A DNA stretch of 64,000 nucleotides from Peromyscus leucopus. Lineage: Eukaryota; Chordata; Mammalia; Rodentia; Cricetidae. The notes beneath the pieces were generated by a model that worked only from the letters and a program-made list of their open reading frames with translations, was not told where the DNA came from and did no database searches. The stretch covers positions 75,414,647 through 75,478,646 of the forward strand of contig NC_051069.1 in assembly GCF_004664715.2 (NCBI RefSeq). The letters are read 5' to 3'. A program made the translations under genes and the position numbers. Of the stretch, positions 11,553 to 22,790 are shown one piece after another. The first letter of the stretch is position 1; the number at the start of each line of letters is the position of its first letter.

Positions 11553-11950
11553 AAGCCACGGTTCAGTGGGTGAGGGCACTTCTGTGCAAGTTAGGCAACC
11601 TGGTTTTGACCCCTAGAAACTGTGCAAAGGTGGACTGAGAGAACCAACTCAACGATGCTGTCCTCTGACCTCCACATTCCTTCATGCATATGCACACACA
11701 TTTTATTTTGAGTTATAAAAGAGAGAGAGAGGCTGGAGAGATGGCTCAGTAGTTAAGAGTACTTGTTGGTCTTGCAGATAACCCAGGTTCAGTTCCCAGC
11801 ACCCACACTATGACTCACAACCATATGAGGCTCCAGTTCAAGGGAATCAGATGCCTTCTTTGACTTCCGCAGGCACTGGGCACTCATGTGGTACACATGC
11901 ATGCATGCAGGCAAAATACTCATGTACATCAAATAAAATTTAAAAAATCT
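11553..11950 (+). repeat. Two adjacent B2/B3-type SINEs
   Basis: An old copy at 11553-11720 (starting 'cggttcagtgggtgagggca') is followed after a short GA tract by a better copy at about 11731-11950. The latter starts 'ggctggagagatggctcagt', has the tRNA-like A box and B box 'ggttcagttccc', and ends in an AATAAAATTTAAA-type tail. Confidence 0.8.
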
Positions 11951-12428
11951 TTATGAAAAATAAAAATAAAGGAAGAATAAGGAACAAAGTACAAAACCCA
12001 GAATGTGTTTCCTAGTATTTCAACAAGGCCCCTTCTACTTCCAATGCCAAAATAGGGCCCCAAGGCAGATAGTGGCAAAGAAAAGCATCTCCGGGTATTA
12101 GCTCTTTAGTCAGAAGAATTATGTTAAGGAAAAGGCTCCAACCTTCCTTAAGTTGGACCTAAGTACAAACTCTACACTGATGCTTTACAAAGAGGACATG
12201 AAACACTGAAGACAACCCAGGCCTTCTCAATGCTAACTAGCACTTGCAAGGTCAGAAAGTATAGACTCATTGGCCTATTGGGTGAAACATTAGGTGGTTT
12301 CTAGTCTTTTAACCATGCAGTCTATCAGATTAATTAATTATCCCTCTTTCCTAAATACAGACTATAAAATCTGTTGGGTTTTTAAGTAAGAGGGCAGCCA
12401 TTTCAGCCATGCATTATGAAATTCCTAC

Positions 12429-12498
12429 CTGATGATATGGTCTCTCCCAACATTACCTTGCAACGCTTACAAATGACTTTGGTATTTGCTTTTGGTTC
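12429..12498 (-). CDS. UBE3D: UBE3D exon 5
   Basis: This exon of 70 bases has the acceptor CTCTTCTACAG and a modest donor CAG|GTAGGA. It enters in phase 0. Residues 179-201 read EPKANTKVICKRCKVMLGET then ISS, followed by the first base of E202. The C188-x-x-C191 pair (CKRC) matches human and, together with C111-x-x-C114 in exon 3, looks like a metal-binding site; that role is my inference. Human UBE3D has about 20 extra residues just before EPKANTK, and these are absent from this join. Confidence 0.96.
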
Positions 12499-13223
12499 CT
12501 GTAGAAGAGAAAAAATGTCATTTAAATGTCATTCAACTTTTCTCAAAAGGAATATATAATTTTAACATAATCCCCAGGGTATACATTGAACTTTACATTC
12601 TACTCTGCCCTCAAGTAAATACTAGGAATACATTTAGCTTGTATGCATAATTCACATGCACAGAAATCATTTTCCTCCTGTCCAAAGACAGAATAATACA
12701 CAGATTGACTTTTATAATCCTAGCCACTTCTTGATAATCCAAACATTGCCAAATCATCTGAACAAGAAACCTGTCATACTTCTAAAGAACAAGCAGACAG
12801 TGGGTGGCAAGGACAATGGTCAGTGGCTCACCCTAACTCAAGAGGACACAGAATACAGAAGGACTGGAGCTTTAACTCATACGACAACTCTGAGGCCAGT
12901 GCAATTTATGTAAAAGCAACCTACAAATCCTAGCCACCCATAACTCAGAAGTTAAAAATACCCAACTTGTTCATGTAATTCTATTTTTTTCCATTTAAGA
13001 TATGCACTGTAACTGGAGAGATGGGTAGTGAAACAAATTCCCGAAACATGCTCAGACTTCAAAACTCCAAGTACAGTAGGATATTGCTTAAATGCTGGCA
13101 TTCACATATTCATTAAACAATGTTCTTTTTGAGACCCACAGCCATTCCTCATTAAAGTTACATAATGTTCCTCATGCACATACATACCACAATGTAGTTG
13201 TTATAAAAAAAAGTGGGCAAAGG

Positions 13224-13365
13224 AAGCTGGGTATGGTGTTATATACCTATAACTTTAACACTTATGAAGCTGAGGCAGGAAGATTACAAGTTCATGTTGT
13301 GCCTGGGCTACATAGCAAATTCTAGACTACCTTGGGCAACACAGTGAGACCTTGACTTAAAATAT
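13224..13365 (+). repeat. Old B1 SINE
   Basis: It contains 'gctgggtatggtgtta', 'gctgaggcaggaagattaca' and 'cctgggctacatagcaa', followed by 'cacagtgagacc'. This is a diverged B1/proto-B1 in sense orientation. Confidence 0.75.
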
Positions 13366-13393
13366 AATGATATTTAATTTAACAATAGGAGGA

Positions 13394-13550
13394 GGGCTGG
13401 AGAGATGGCTCAGTGGTTAAGAGCACTGGTTGTTCTTCCAGATGGCCTCAGTTTGATTCCCAGCACCAATACAGCAGTGTACAACCATCTGTAATTTCCA
13501 TCTCAGGGAAACCAATGCCCACCTCTGGCCTCCATGGATACAAATTCAGT
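13394..13550 (+). repeat. B2 SINE, 3'-truncated
   Basis: It starts 'agggctggagagatggctca' and continues through 'cagtttgattcccagcacca' and 'ctctggcctccatgg'. It has no tail. Confidence 0.85.
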
Positions 13551-14222
13551 GACCTTAGTGAAATTTCTAGAAGTCCAGTTGTGTGGAACATGCAGAAATA
13601 TTTCTTCAAAGATAAGAGGTAAATTATTGCACCTAAATCCTCCCACTACCAAGAAAGGCTTAGTGGGCCCATTTAGATTCTGGAGACAGCACGTTCCTGA
13701 CTTGGTATGTTACTCTGGCCCACATACTAAATGACTCAAAAGTTGACAGCTGTGACTAGGGCCTAAAACAGGAGAAGGACTTTCAACACGTCCAGCAGGC
13801 TCTTCTACCATGTGGTGATCCAGCAGACCCAGTGGTACTTGAAGTGGCAGTGGCAGACAAGGACGCTGTTTGGAGCCTTTGGCAGGCCCCAGTAGATGAA
13901 TCACAGAATAGATCTATGGGACTTTGGAGAAAGGCTCTACCATCATCTACAGACAACTGATCTCCCTTCGAGAGACAGCCCTTTTTGGCCTGCTATTGGG
14001 CCTTGGTGGAAACAGAACATTTGACAATGTGCCAACAAGTTACCATGTGACCTGAGCTGCCCATCATGAGCAGAGGATTATTTGGCCACCAAGTCATAAA
14101 GTAAGCTGTACATAGCTGCAATCCATTATCAAATAGATGTGGTATATACTTGATCAGGACCAATTAGGCTCTGTAGGCAAAAGCGAGTTACATGAAGAAG
14201 TTAAAAAAACAAACACATGTCT

Positions 14223-14430
14223 CGGGGCTGGAAAGATGTCTCAGTGATTCAGAGCACTGGCTCCTATTCCAAAAGACCTGGCTTTAGCACTCAGCACCGA
14301 CAGGGTGGCTAAGAAACATCCAAAACTCCCATTCCAGGAAATCTGATGCCTTCTTCTGGCCTATACAGTGCCCTGCACACACTGTCTAAACAGACATATG
14401 TACAGGCAAACACCCATACACATAAAATCA
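14223..14430 (+). repeat. B2/B3-type SINE
   Basis: It starts 'ggggctggaaagatgtctca', includes 'gccttcttctggcc' and a CA-rich 3' part, and ends in an AATAAAAT-like tail at about 14450. Confidence 0.8.
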
Positions 14431-15165
14431 AAATGAAGAAAAATGTAACAATAAAAAATACATGGCTTACCTTTGTTGAAGGTTAGTCAAAAGCACCTGT
14501 AAAACTCCTAGTGGTGTCTTTAAGACTCAACCGTTAACCCACCTTTGAATTCACTATTAGTAGAAACCCGCAAGTACCCAGAGGCTGTTTCTTCACAGGG
14601 ACTTCTGAAATGAGTGTCTTCATACTTCAATAACTCGAAAACCTATCCCATTTTCCTCTAGCTTTGGGACTTACAGAGCTCCCCTGATCTTTCTCTACAA
14701 GTCTCAGTTGAGGAAACTACCAAATATGAGATCTTCAAGCCTGCTCACGCTGGCTCTGGCACTAACCAGGCACAGTCCCTAAGCAAGGCCCACTGGTGGT
14801 ACCATGTCCAGCTGTTAACATCCTTAAACCCGGCACAACACAGACCAGAGGTGCAGAGCCTCAAGACAGTAGGTGACTGGACAAAGTCAATCCCATCTGA
14901 AGCAATAGAACCCCAAACCAAGGGAAGTACCAAAGTGTTCATGCCCAGGAAGCAGAGAGAGAGAGAGAGCTTGCAAAGAAGTCATGAAGGCCTATATCTC
15001 CAGGTTAGGCTAATAGTAAAAACAACCATCCAGCCTCAAATTGGTATTAAAGCTGTTTTTGAAAGGATGCCATTTTGTGTAAGCTGATTTTGAAATGAAG
15101 GGTTTTACTGGAACAGCAAAGCTGAAAGGATTTTGTTTTTACTCAGACCAGAAAATGGTGCTTTT

Positions 15166-15166
<1 letters not shown>

Positions 15167-15210
<44 letters not shown>
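15167..15210. repeat. (GT)n microsatellite
   Basis: An uninterrupted run of about 22 GT units. Confidence 0.98.
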
Positions 15211-15211
<1 letters not shown>

Positions 15212-15364
15212 GGGGGATGTCAAGTTTCTCTTACATCCCTTACACATTTCATTTATAATTGGTCTCAAAGACCATGCCACTTTGCCTTCTAAAAATTTAT
15301 TTACTTAAATTTATATATATGCATGCATGAGCATGCGTGCGCGTGCACGCACCACCCCCCCCCC

Positions 15365-15438
15365 CATATATGCAGTTGCCCAGGGAGGCCAGAAGATGGT
15401 GTTGAATCCCCTGGAGCAGGAGTTACAGACTGTTGTAA

Positions 15439-15517
<79 letters not shown>

Positions 15518-15604
15518 AACACACACCACATATATGCAGGTGCCCAGGGAGGCCAGAAGATGGTGTTGAATCCCCTGGAACAGGAGTTACAGACTGTTGT
15601 AAGC
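15365..15604. repeat. Tandem duplication flanking a (CT)n(CA)n tract
   Basis: A segment of about 74 bases at 15365-15438 recurs at 15529-15604 with only about two differences. The two copies are separated by (CT)n at about 15442-15496 and (CA)n to about 15520. Both copies are interior sequence of an antisense B2/B3 SINE ('agaagatggtgttgaatccc'). The second copy continues into the rest of the SINE and the first does not. Confidence 0.9.
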
Positions 15605-15690
15605 TGCCTGGCTTGGGTGCTGGGATCTAAACTTGGGTCATCTGCAAAAAGTGCTCCTAACTACTGAGTCATTTCTCTAACCACAATTTC
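15529..15690 (-). repeat. B2/B3-type SINE, antisense
   Basis: The reverse complement starts near 15690 with the tRNA-like end ('agaaatgactcagtagttag') and runs to 15529. The 'gaagatggtgttgaatccc' interior is the part duplicated at 15365-15438. Confidence 0.75.
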
Positions 15691-16249
15691 ATCTTTCAAT
15701 AACATAGGAGAAGCATCCTTTTGTTTGTCTTTAAAAATAAGATTATAACCTTATAAGATATGGACAATCAGCATCTAAAAAAAAAAACTGATCAATAAAA
15801 AGCAGATCATCTCAACCAAACATGTGGATTTTGATCCAAATAAACCTACTAACAATACTTGGAAGAAAATTAATGAAACTTGTATATGGCCTGATTTTAT
15901 TAGGTGTGATAACAGCAGTTGTAGTTTCTTTTTTAATCCTTATTTTTCGACCTACACACAAATGGAAACACATAGGGATGAAGTGACACAATTCTATAAT
16001 TTGTTTTTAATCATTTTAACAAGATCAAAAGGGGTCAGATGAAGCACGCATGGTAATTAAGATGATCAATGTATTGTGTAGATGTTATGAATTTCACAAA
16101 AGAAATTCCTCAAACCCATACATTATTAACTCAGTACCCCAAAAAATAAAAAACAAAGTTGATCTCAGTCACACCTTTCCAGCAGTAATCACGCTAAATT
16201 CAATTTTGCTTCTTTTAGAAAAATAAAACAAAGTATGACTGTACTTTCT

Positions 16250-16385
16250 AAGTTTTGTTATTGCAAGATGAGGTCTTGTTATGTCACTCAGGCTGGACTT
16301 GAACTCTTGAACTCAGACATGCTACTATCTACATCTCTGCAGATGTAGCTAGGACAACAGACACAATAACTCCAATGCCCAGCTT
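16250..16385 (-). repeat. Old B1-type SINE, antisense
   Basis: It carries 'gaggtcttgttatgtcactc', then 'aggctggacttgaactct', and ends near 'caatgcccagctta'. It is a strongly diverged proto-B1-like copy. Confidence 0.55.
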
Positions 16386-16968
16386 ATGTTTCCTAAATTT
16401 TGAACCATATTATGACTCTTATGGAAGATTGTGGTCTATCTTTATTATCCTATTATAAGATGTAAAATATTCAGTATGTTGGGATGCCCGAAAAAATCAC
16501 ATCAGAGATGACAAGTGAATCATAACACTGTCTCCAGCAGAGCACTTTTGAAAATAGAAAGCACATATTGCTGCATTAATGAGGCCCAAATACAATACTA
16601 TAAATCCCAAGAAGGCATGGAGGCATGAAAGCTCGTGAGGCTCTATGTTTGTGCTGTTTTCAAACTCCGATCTTTTTAATTAAAATACTCTAGCATGTTA
16701 ATTCTGTTTAAAGAGAAGCTCCGCTTTGCAAGGCATTTTTCTCTAGCTAAGCTTCAAGAAAATAATAAAACAAGTAGCGTAATGAAGCTGCCGAACACTG
16801 TGGGAACTCTACGGAGCAAACCTCAAAGACAGACATTGTTGGGGACTAATTAAATCAATATATCTGAGAGATGGCAGCACTGCTCAGCGAGCTGGATTAG
16901 CCTTCTGGTCGGGATTTCACTTTCTATGTTGTTTCAGTTTCTAAGGACCCTTGATATTGTCTCGCATT

Positions 16969-17001
16969 CACACACACACACACACACACAAAAAAAAAAA
17001 A
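16969..17001. repeat. (CA)n plus A tract
   Basis: About 11 CA units followed by an A run. Confidence 0.9.
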
Positions 17002-18501
17002 TGTTTCCCAAGAGATACCATTAGGATGCTGTGCCACCGTGTGACATTTCCAAACCCTGCTAGATGGCTAGACCTGGTGATATGAGGAATAGGTTTTCAA
17101 TAGCACAGAGCAGCCTTGTTCCCACCGGAGACTTGAGAGCAGTGTTTAAGCAGTCGCTCCAAATTTATGTTACTATTTTGGTCACAGGCACACTCTTTCA
17201 ACTGCTACAATATGCAATTAAAGTGAAACTCCTATCCAGACCAACTTGAAAACAATCTTGTCAACAGGAGCTTCTCACGGCAGCCACTTCCCATAGTCTC
17301 CCTAATGGTGGAAACTGGAGTGTCTAAATACAAGAATCTTCCTTTAATATACGAAGTACAGGACTATCGTTTAGTAGAACAATGAATTCTTTAAAAGGGC
17401 CTAATATAAGTGCCGACTCTACAAGTGGAGAATATATTTTGGCACAGTTTATAAAAAGGGGAAACTCGGTTTTTCTTCTTTAATCTTTCTCCGTTGTTTT
17501 CCTACTCACACCTTCAATACTTGGTAGGTAGGTGGCATGATTATAAAAATGAAAAACATGACACAAAGTATCTAAATTCAGATGAAAATATAAATTTAAC
17601 CCTAGGAACATTAACCTATATTAACTTCTCATCCTTCATCTAATAAAAACATAGAATGCTTAAGTGCTTCACATGTCAGAAAAAGGGATTCTTCCTACGG
17701 TGAGATGAAGCACCAAGTATCTAGAACTGAGAGCTAACTGGGTGCCTGACACCTTCCCTTCATTTTCCACATAGTTCTCAAAGCTGGCTTGTGTCCTCCC
17801 GCTGCCCAGCCACCACACACTTCAGCTTTTATTACAAAAACTTAATGAGTTCTAACTGAAATTTAAAATGGAATGCTTCCGTTCCTGCCAGAAACAGTCA
17901 CTATTGAAATAAAGGCCGTCCAGCAAAGGACATTTTCAACTGTATCTCTATGGACTGGACATCTCAGGGGAAACTCCTTACAAGGACCATACCAACACTT
18001 GCCTGTTGATTTCCTCTCAAAGAGAAGTAAACCACTTAGATTTTGTGTGTGTGTGTGGTGAGAGGAAGCTGCCTTCTCCTGGAAGCAAGCTACACAGGGA
18101 GAGCATGTGGCCCCCCCATACTGCTGAGCACCAGTGCAAGCTTATAGCTCAGCTCAACCCTATTCCAGGGCTCCTTTTCCTTTTTTTTTGGGGGGGGGGA
18201 GGGGATGGCATCTGCTTTTCCAACATCAGTGAAAGTCTCGATTGTAGGCAAACTCACGAAGATACCTGGGTCTAATTGCAATGTGGATATCCTGGGCTAA
18301 CGCTCCTGCACTTTGACTAACACTTTTGAGATTAAAATGCACAGCTTCCAGAATGTGCCCCGAAAGCAAGGCATTATGTGTGCAAAATGGTAGCACTCCC
18401 AAATCCATGCATGAGTAGGTCTCCTGTTCCTCCAGACCCTAGTGGTTGCTTGAGTTTAAGGCCTTTCCTCTATCCAAAGAGCTGGAGAACAGAAGCAGTT
18501 T

Positions 18502-18525
18502 AAAAAAAAAAAAAAAAAAAAAAAA
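18502..18525. repeat. Poly(A) tract
   Basis: An uninterrupted A run of about 24 bases with no recognised SINE body before it. Confidence 0.9.
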
Positions 18526-18663
18526 GAATTTGGGCTTTTAGAACAATCTCTTCAACAAACCTTGAGTTAAAAGCAGAGAAATTGGTATCTAAATCAACCT
18601 CTAAGTTAGCATGTATTTTGAAAAGATATTTTTACCAATTTAAGACTTTAGTTCAACTCTTAC

Positions 18664-18832
18664 CTGCTCCAAATCACTTCTCAAATTCACTAAGAAGAAA
18701 GAGTCCCCAATAAAACAGTCATTTTCTCGTGGATGGAGAGGCTTGTTAGCAAAGGGGTCAGGGTGACAGCACCATTCTCCAACCAGAGCGCTCCAGTTCT
18801 CACTAGGCAGTGGGAGCACCCTGAGGAGCTTC
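18664..18832 (-). CDS. UBE3D: UBE3D exon 4
   Basis: This exon of 169 bases has the acceptor CTTTCCTCTAG and the donor CAG|GTAAGA. One base completes R122. Residues 123-178 then read KLLRVLPLPSENWSALVGEW, CCHPDPFANKPLHPRENDCF and IGDSFFLVNLRSDLEQ, ending in phase 0. The segment is nearly identical to human up to FFLVNLR. It contains the W142-C-C-H145 cluster and N159-D-C161, conserved in UBE3D proteins and likely structural or metal-related (inference). In human the protein continues with an extra segment before exon 5's EPKANTK. Confidence 0.98.
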
Positions 18833-19125
18833 CTAGAGGAAAGAGGAAAACAGCACTTTTTTTCAATGTACAAAATGCAATGTTTTTTTTTAATTAAATC
18901 AGCATGAAAGAAGAAAGAAGCTCATTAGCCACATGCCTGCAGTGTCAATTTACTCCCAATTATGAAAGTAATATATGCTCGTATTATGAAAGTAATATAT
19001 AGACAACGTTTTACAAACTGCAAAGCAGCATAAAGAAGGCAGAAGTCTCCCTTTGCTCACTGTCCACAAATCAGCTACTCTAGCATGACAGAGTTTTCAT
19101 TGCCATCCTTTCCCTGGACACAGTG

Positions 19126-19325
19126 TGCACACATGGGAGGCCTGTGCCCTGAGAAGACACAGACAGACATTGCATGCATGCACACATGGGAGGCCTGTGC
19201 CCTAAAAAGACACAGAAAGACACTCCATGCATGCATGCATGGGAGGCCTGTGCCCTGAGAAGACACAGGCACTGCATGTATGCATGCATGGACATGCATG
19301 CAAGGCCTCGCCCTGAGAAGACAGA
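19126..19325. repeat. Minisatellite, about four copies of a ~53-base unit
   Basis: The unit contains 'gggaggcctgtgccctgaga', then 'agacacag' and an alternating 'tgcatgcatgcatg' stretch. Copies start at about 19131, 19181, 19235 and 19290; the last is shorter. Copies differ mainly in the length of the ATGC alternation. Confidence 0.9.
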
Positions 19326-19734
19326 CAGAACTTTGTTTCCATTTCTTCACTCAGGTCCTGATTCCCAGTGACTCCACAACAGTCTGTGGGATGTCAAAAC
19401 TTTCTGGTTCACTCCCTCACTGCCGGGTATTTAGTTTTGAGTTCTTAATCAATAACCCTGAGATGAATATTCCTGTTGGAAGATTTATATAGAAATCTGA
19501 TCATTTCTTGGGGGAAAACATCTTGTAAGTAGGTGAGATTCTTCCCACATAGGATTAACCTCTTCTTAATTAAACATTGTCTTTTTTCTAACTTCAACCA
19601 AGGAACGGGTTAAAGGCATATTTAATGCTGCTTTAATTAGCAACTCTTAAATTACTCGTGAGATAGGACTGATTTTTACATTTATTGGTCACTACATTTC
19701 TTCTGGGGCGGGTGATCAATAACTACTTTTTAAG

Positions 19735-19937
19735 ATAACAACATATTCTTTTTTTTTGGTTTTTTGAGACAGGGTTTTTTGAGACAGGGTTTCTTTGTGT
19801 AGCTTTGCGCCTTTTCCTGGAACTCACTTGGTAGCCCAGGCTGGCCTCGAACTCACAGAGATCCGCCTGGCTCTGCCTCCCGAGTGCTGGGATTAAAGGC
19901 GTGTGCCACCACCGCCCGGCTATAACAACATATTCTT
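19735..19937 (-). repeat. Young B1 SINE, antisense, with 16-base target-site duplications
   Basis: The identical 16-mer ataacaacatattctt lies at 19735-19750 and 19922-19937, bracketing a B1 body of about 170 bases that starts with a T run. The interior 'ttgcgccttttcctggaact' is of the cricetid type. The B1 body carries a small internal duplication of 'tttttgagacagggtt' next to its tail. Confidence 0.95.
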
Positions 19938-20971
19938 ACTAATTTACAAAAATATATTCTTTTACTAGCGATTGTTATAAATAAGAGTTATTTTCTGTTT
20001 TAATTTGGTTTGTCTATATTAAGTAAATAACACTTTCTTCTGTGATTTCCCCCACTTCTCTATTTTAATAAAACTATTTTTGAAAAATTTTTGATTTACA
20101 AAAGCATTGCAGAGATCATATACAATCCATGGATAGTTTCCATATGCACTTCCTCCATTTTCTCCAATTAACATCTTGGGTATCCACAGTTGGTTTGTCA
20201 AAGCCTCAGGCTTTATCTGGATTTCACCAGTTTTTTTCTTCAAAGTCCTTTTGGTTTGTTTTTGTTTTTGTCATTTTAGTTCCCGGGTACAACAATACAT
20301 GGCACATACTGCATTTAGTCATCATGTAATCTAGGTCTCCTGTGGTCTGTGGCAGTTCCTAAGTGTGTATTTCTCAGCAGTCTATAACACACCTCTTATT
20401 CAGAGCTTCTCTGATGCTGTCTCGAGATTAGTCTGGTCCACAGGCTGGGGAAAGTATTCCAGAGAAGAGGGACCCTTCTCATTACATCATGTCACAGCAC
20501 TCTACATCAGCTTAGCTTACTCCTGGTGATGCTAACATGGATCTTTTCCTTGAGGTGACATCTACTGTGTCTCTTACTAGTAAAATACAAATAAAATCGT
20601 ATGTATTTAGAAGATTGGAGTTAAAATATTTAAGACACGATTGTGTCATTTCCATTAAACAGATTTTTTTAATTATTATTGAATGATCCCTCCTACCGTG
20701 TTAGCCATTTTTCTTAGATTCTCCCAATCAACTATGAGTATCATAAAAGGGCAATGACAGATTGGAAGAGGGTAGTCATTTAATTTCTAGCTCTACAGGA
20801 CAGAGCTAGGAATAGAAATGCTGAGTCAAACAGGGCACCACTAGCATCATTCTGACTGCTGAGATAGGAGGGGACTGACAGAGGATTCTTTCAGCCACCA
20901 TTTCTGAGAGTTTGCTAAGAGCTGGGGCAATATGTTGGCCTAATATATGGCACCCAAGCCCATGTGCACAA

Positions 20972-21039
<68 letters not shown>
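20972..21039. repeat. (CT)n microsatellite
   Basis: About 34 CT units with one CTTT interruption, in intron 3 of UBE3D. Confidence 0.98.
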
Positions 21040-21042
<3 letters not shown>

Positions 21043-22016
21043 ATTCTAGTAGGAAGTATAGAGTACACATAGTAAGCAAAAGTATGCATAAAAAAGCTCA
21101 TAATAGAGTAATGAGGCTCTAACCCCTCGGTGGAGGGTGACAGTATAGATCCCAATGAAAATGTGATGAAAGAGTCAGGCCCCCTTCTCAAGCATACATT
21201 CCCATGTAAACACCACATCTACATTTTATTTTTTAGGGGTTCAGAGTACTCCCCAACCAGACCATGCATACAGGGTGGACAGACAGAGAGTACTAAGGAT
21301 GTATTCTGTTTATCAGCTCTAGAGAATAGGTAACTTCTGAGCTGGCCTTTGAAAGATAAGAAAACAGGAGTTCCTCCAGCAGTGTAAGGAATTTAGGGCA
21401 CTGGAAGAAACAGCATAAAGGCAGGCACTGCATCTCTTTATCTCTGCACCGAATCCCTACTGTCTGACACACTTCTGAAGGATTTCTTGGAGGGATGAAG
21501 TAGTAAGTTTCGAGAAGTCTCACATGTGAGGCTCCTGGCTGGATCTGCTGCACACTGGGGTGTAAGGATTAACAGACCCTTCCCCTTGCTGCTCGAGTGT
21601 CTGACCTTTGGAATAGCCACCTAGCTTCGTTACCCTGGAAACCAGGTAAGATCCTAGGCATCACATACATTGCTAGGCAACACTGCTTACAGTAGAAATG
21701 ATCCACAATTCGTAAATTGCATCTTACTAGGAAGATCTATGAATGAGCTGCACACATTTGGTAAGGAAGTATGCTTTGACCTTCCCTGCATGCAGTCACC
21801 TCAGTAAAACCCTAAGAGCCAAAACCAAAGAACTGTGAGGAGACACTGTCACTCAGGGCAGGGGAAGCTTCTCAGCTGAAGCAGCAACTGCACCTGCCTG
21901 ATGTAGATCTCGTGCTCTGTACCTGGAACTGTCTCACATGGGAGACCAGGGTCCCCCAGTGAGAATATCAACTATCACTTGCATGGACTGCAGCAAAGCC
22001 CAGACAGGGAGGAATT

Positions 22017-22500
22017 CTTTTTTTTAATTATTATTAATTAATTTATTTATTTTACATCCTGACCACAGCCTCCCCATCACCCTTCCTCCTTCTTTGTAAT
22101 CGCTCAGAAAGGGGCAGGCCTCCCACAGGTATCAGCCAAACATGGCATACCAAGCACCTTCCCCTGTATTTGAGCTGGGCAAGGCAATCCAGCATGAGGA
22201 CTAGGATCCCAAGAGCCAGTCAAAGCACCAGTGACAGCCCCTGCTCCCATTGCTGGGATTCCCACGTATAGACCAACTTACACAACTGTCACATATATTC
22301 AGAGGGCTTAGCTTGGTCCCATGCAAACTCCCTGGTGGTTGGTTCAGACTCTGTGAGTTCCCATGAGCCAGACTAGTGGTTTCTGTGAGTTTTCCTGTGA
22401 TGTTTCTGACCCCATTTCCTATAATCCCTCCTCCCTCTCCTCAGCAGGACTCCACCCATGCAGGGCCCAGTGTCTGGACTTGGGTCAGAGAGGCATTCTT
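22017..22500. mobile_element. L1-like non-coding fragment, class uncertain
   Basis: It begins with a T/TAATTAATT stretch, then C-rich sequence, 'cccctgctcccattgctggg' and 'cacaactgtcacatatattc'. The same order occurs at about 5250-5600, so it is a dispersed repeat. I think it is an antisense rodent LINE non-coding region but cannot name the family. Confidence 0.5.
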
Positions 22501-22589
22501 GGTGTTGCCTGGCCAGCAACAAATGTGTCCTACAGTAATCTTGTGAGACTGCATGGGTAGAAGCAATTAATAAGACCCCTGGTAGCACC

Positions 22590-22790
22590 GCATACACCTT
22601 ACCATATGTAATGCTCAGGACACTTTGTGAGATAAAAACAACAATGCTCCTGTCACACAGGAGGAAAATGGGGCTTAGGAGTGTGAAAGAACCTTCACAA
22701 GTCCACAGAATTAGAGGTGAAGACTGAAGCAAGGGTCTTTATCCAGGTCTTCCTGGCTCTAAAAGCACTCTTTCCCTTGGTATACATTCA
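22590..22790 (+). repeat. MIR SINE
   Basis: The typical MIR order is visible: 'aggaggaaaatggggctta', then 'ccttcacaagtccacag', then 'tatccaggtcttcctggctc' and 'aaagcactcttt'. It is diverged, as expected of an element shared across placental mammals. Confidence 0.75.

Larger units (their letters stand above)
6620..12428. other. UBE3D intron 5
   Basis: 6620-8590 is AT-rich with no recognised element. A rodent repeat follows at about 8600-8960, an ancient L1-type fragment at about 9480-10300, and SINE pieces at about 10500-10650, 11553-11720 and 11731-11950. 10650-11550 and 11960-12428 show nothing I can name. Confidence 0.55.
12499..18663. other. UBE3D intron 4
   Basis: The intron carries SINEs (13224-13365, 13394-13550, 14223-14430, 15529-15690 and 16250-16385), several microsatellites and a tandem duplication at 15.36-15.60 kb. 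I searched it by eye for an exon matching the extra human segment ending CVSSDNHCKL and found none. 16390-16965 and 17005-18500 hold no recognised element. Confidence 0.6.

Noticed and set aside
15301..15667. ORFs rich in SL or RE repeats
   Set aside because: They are translations of the (CT)n and (CA)n microsatellite.
12499..18663. Exon for the extra human UBE3D segment
   Set aside because: No match to the expected residues next to AG/GT sites was seen on the minus strand.
19126..19325. CRISPR-like repeat array
   Set aside because: It is a tandem minisatellite without unique spacers, in a rodent intron.
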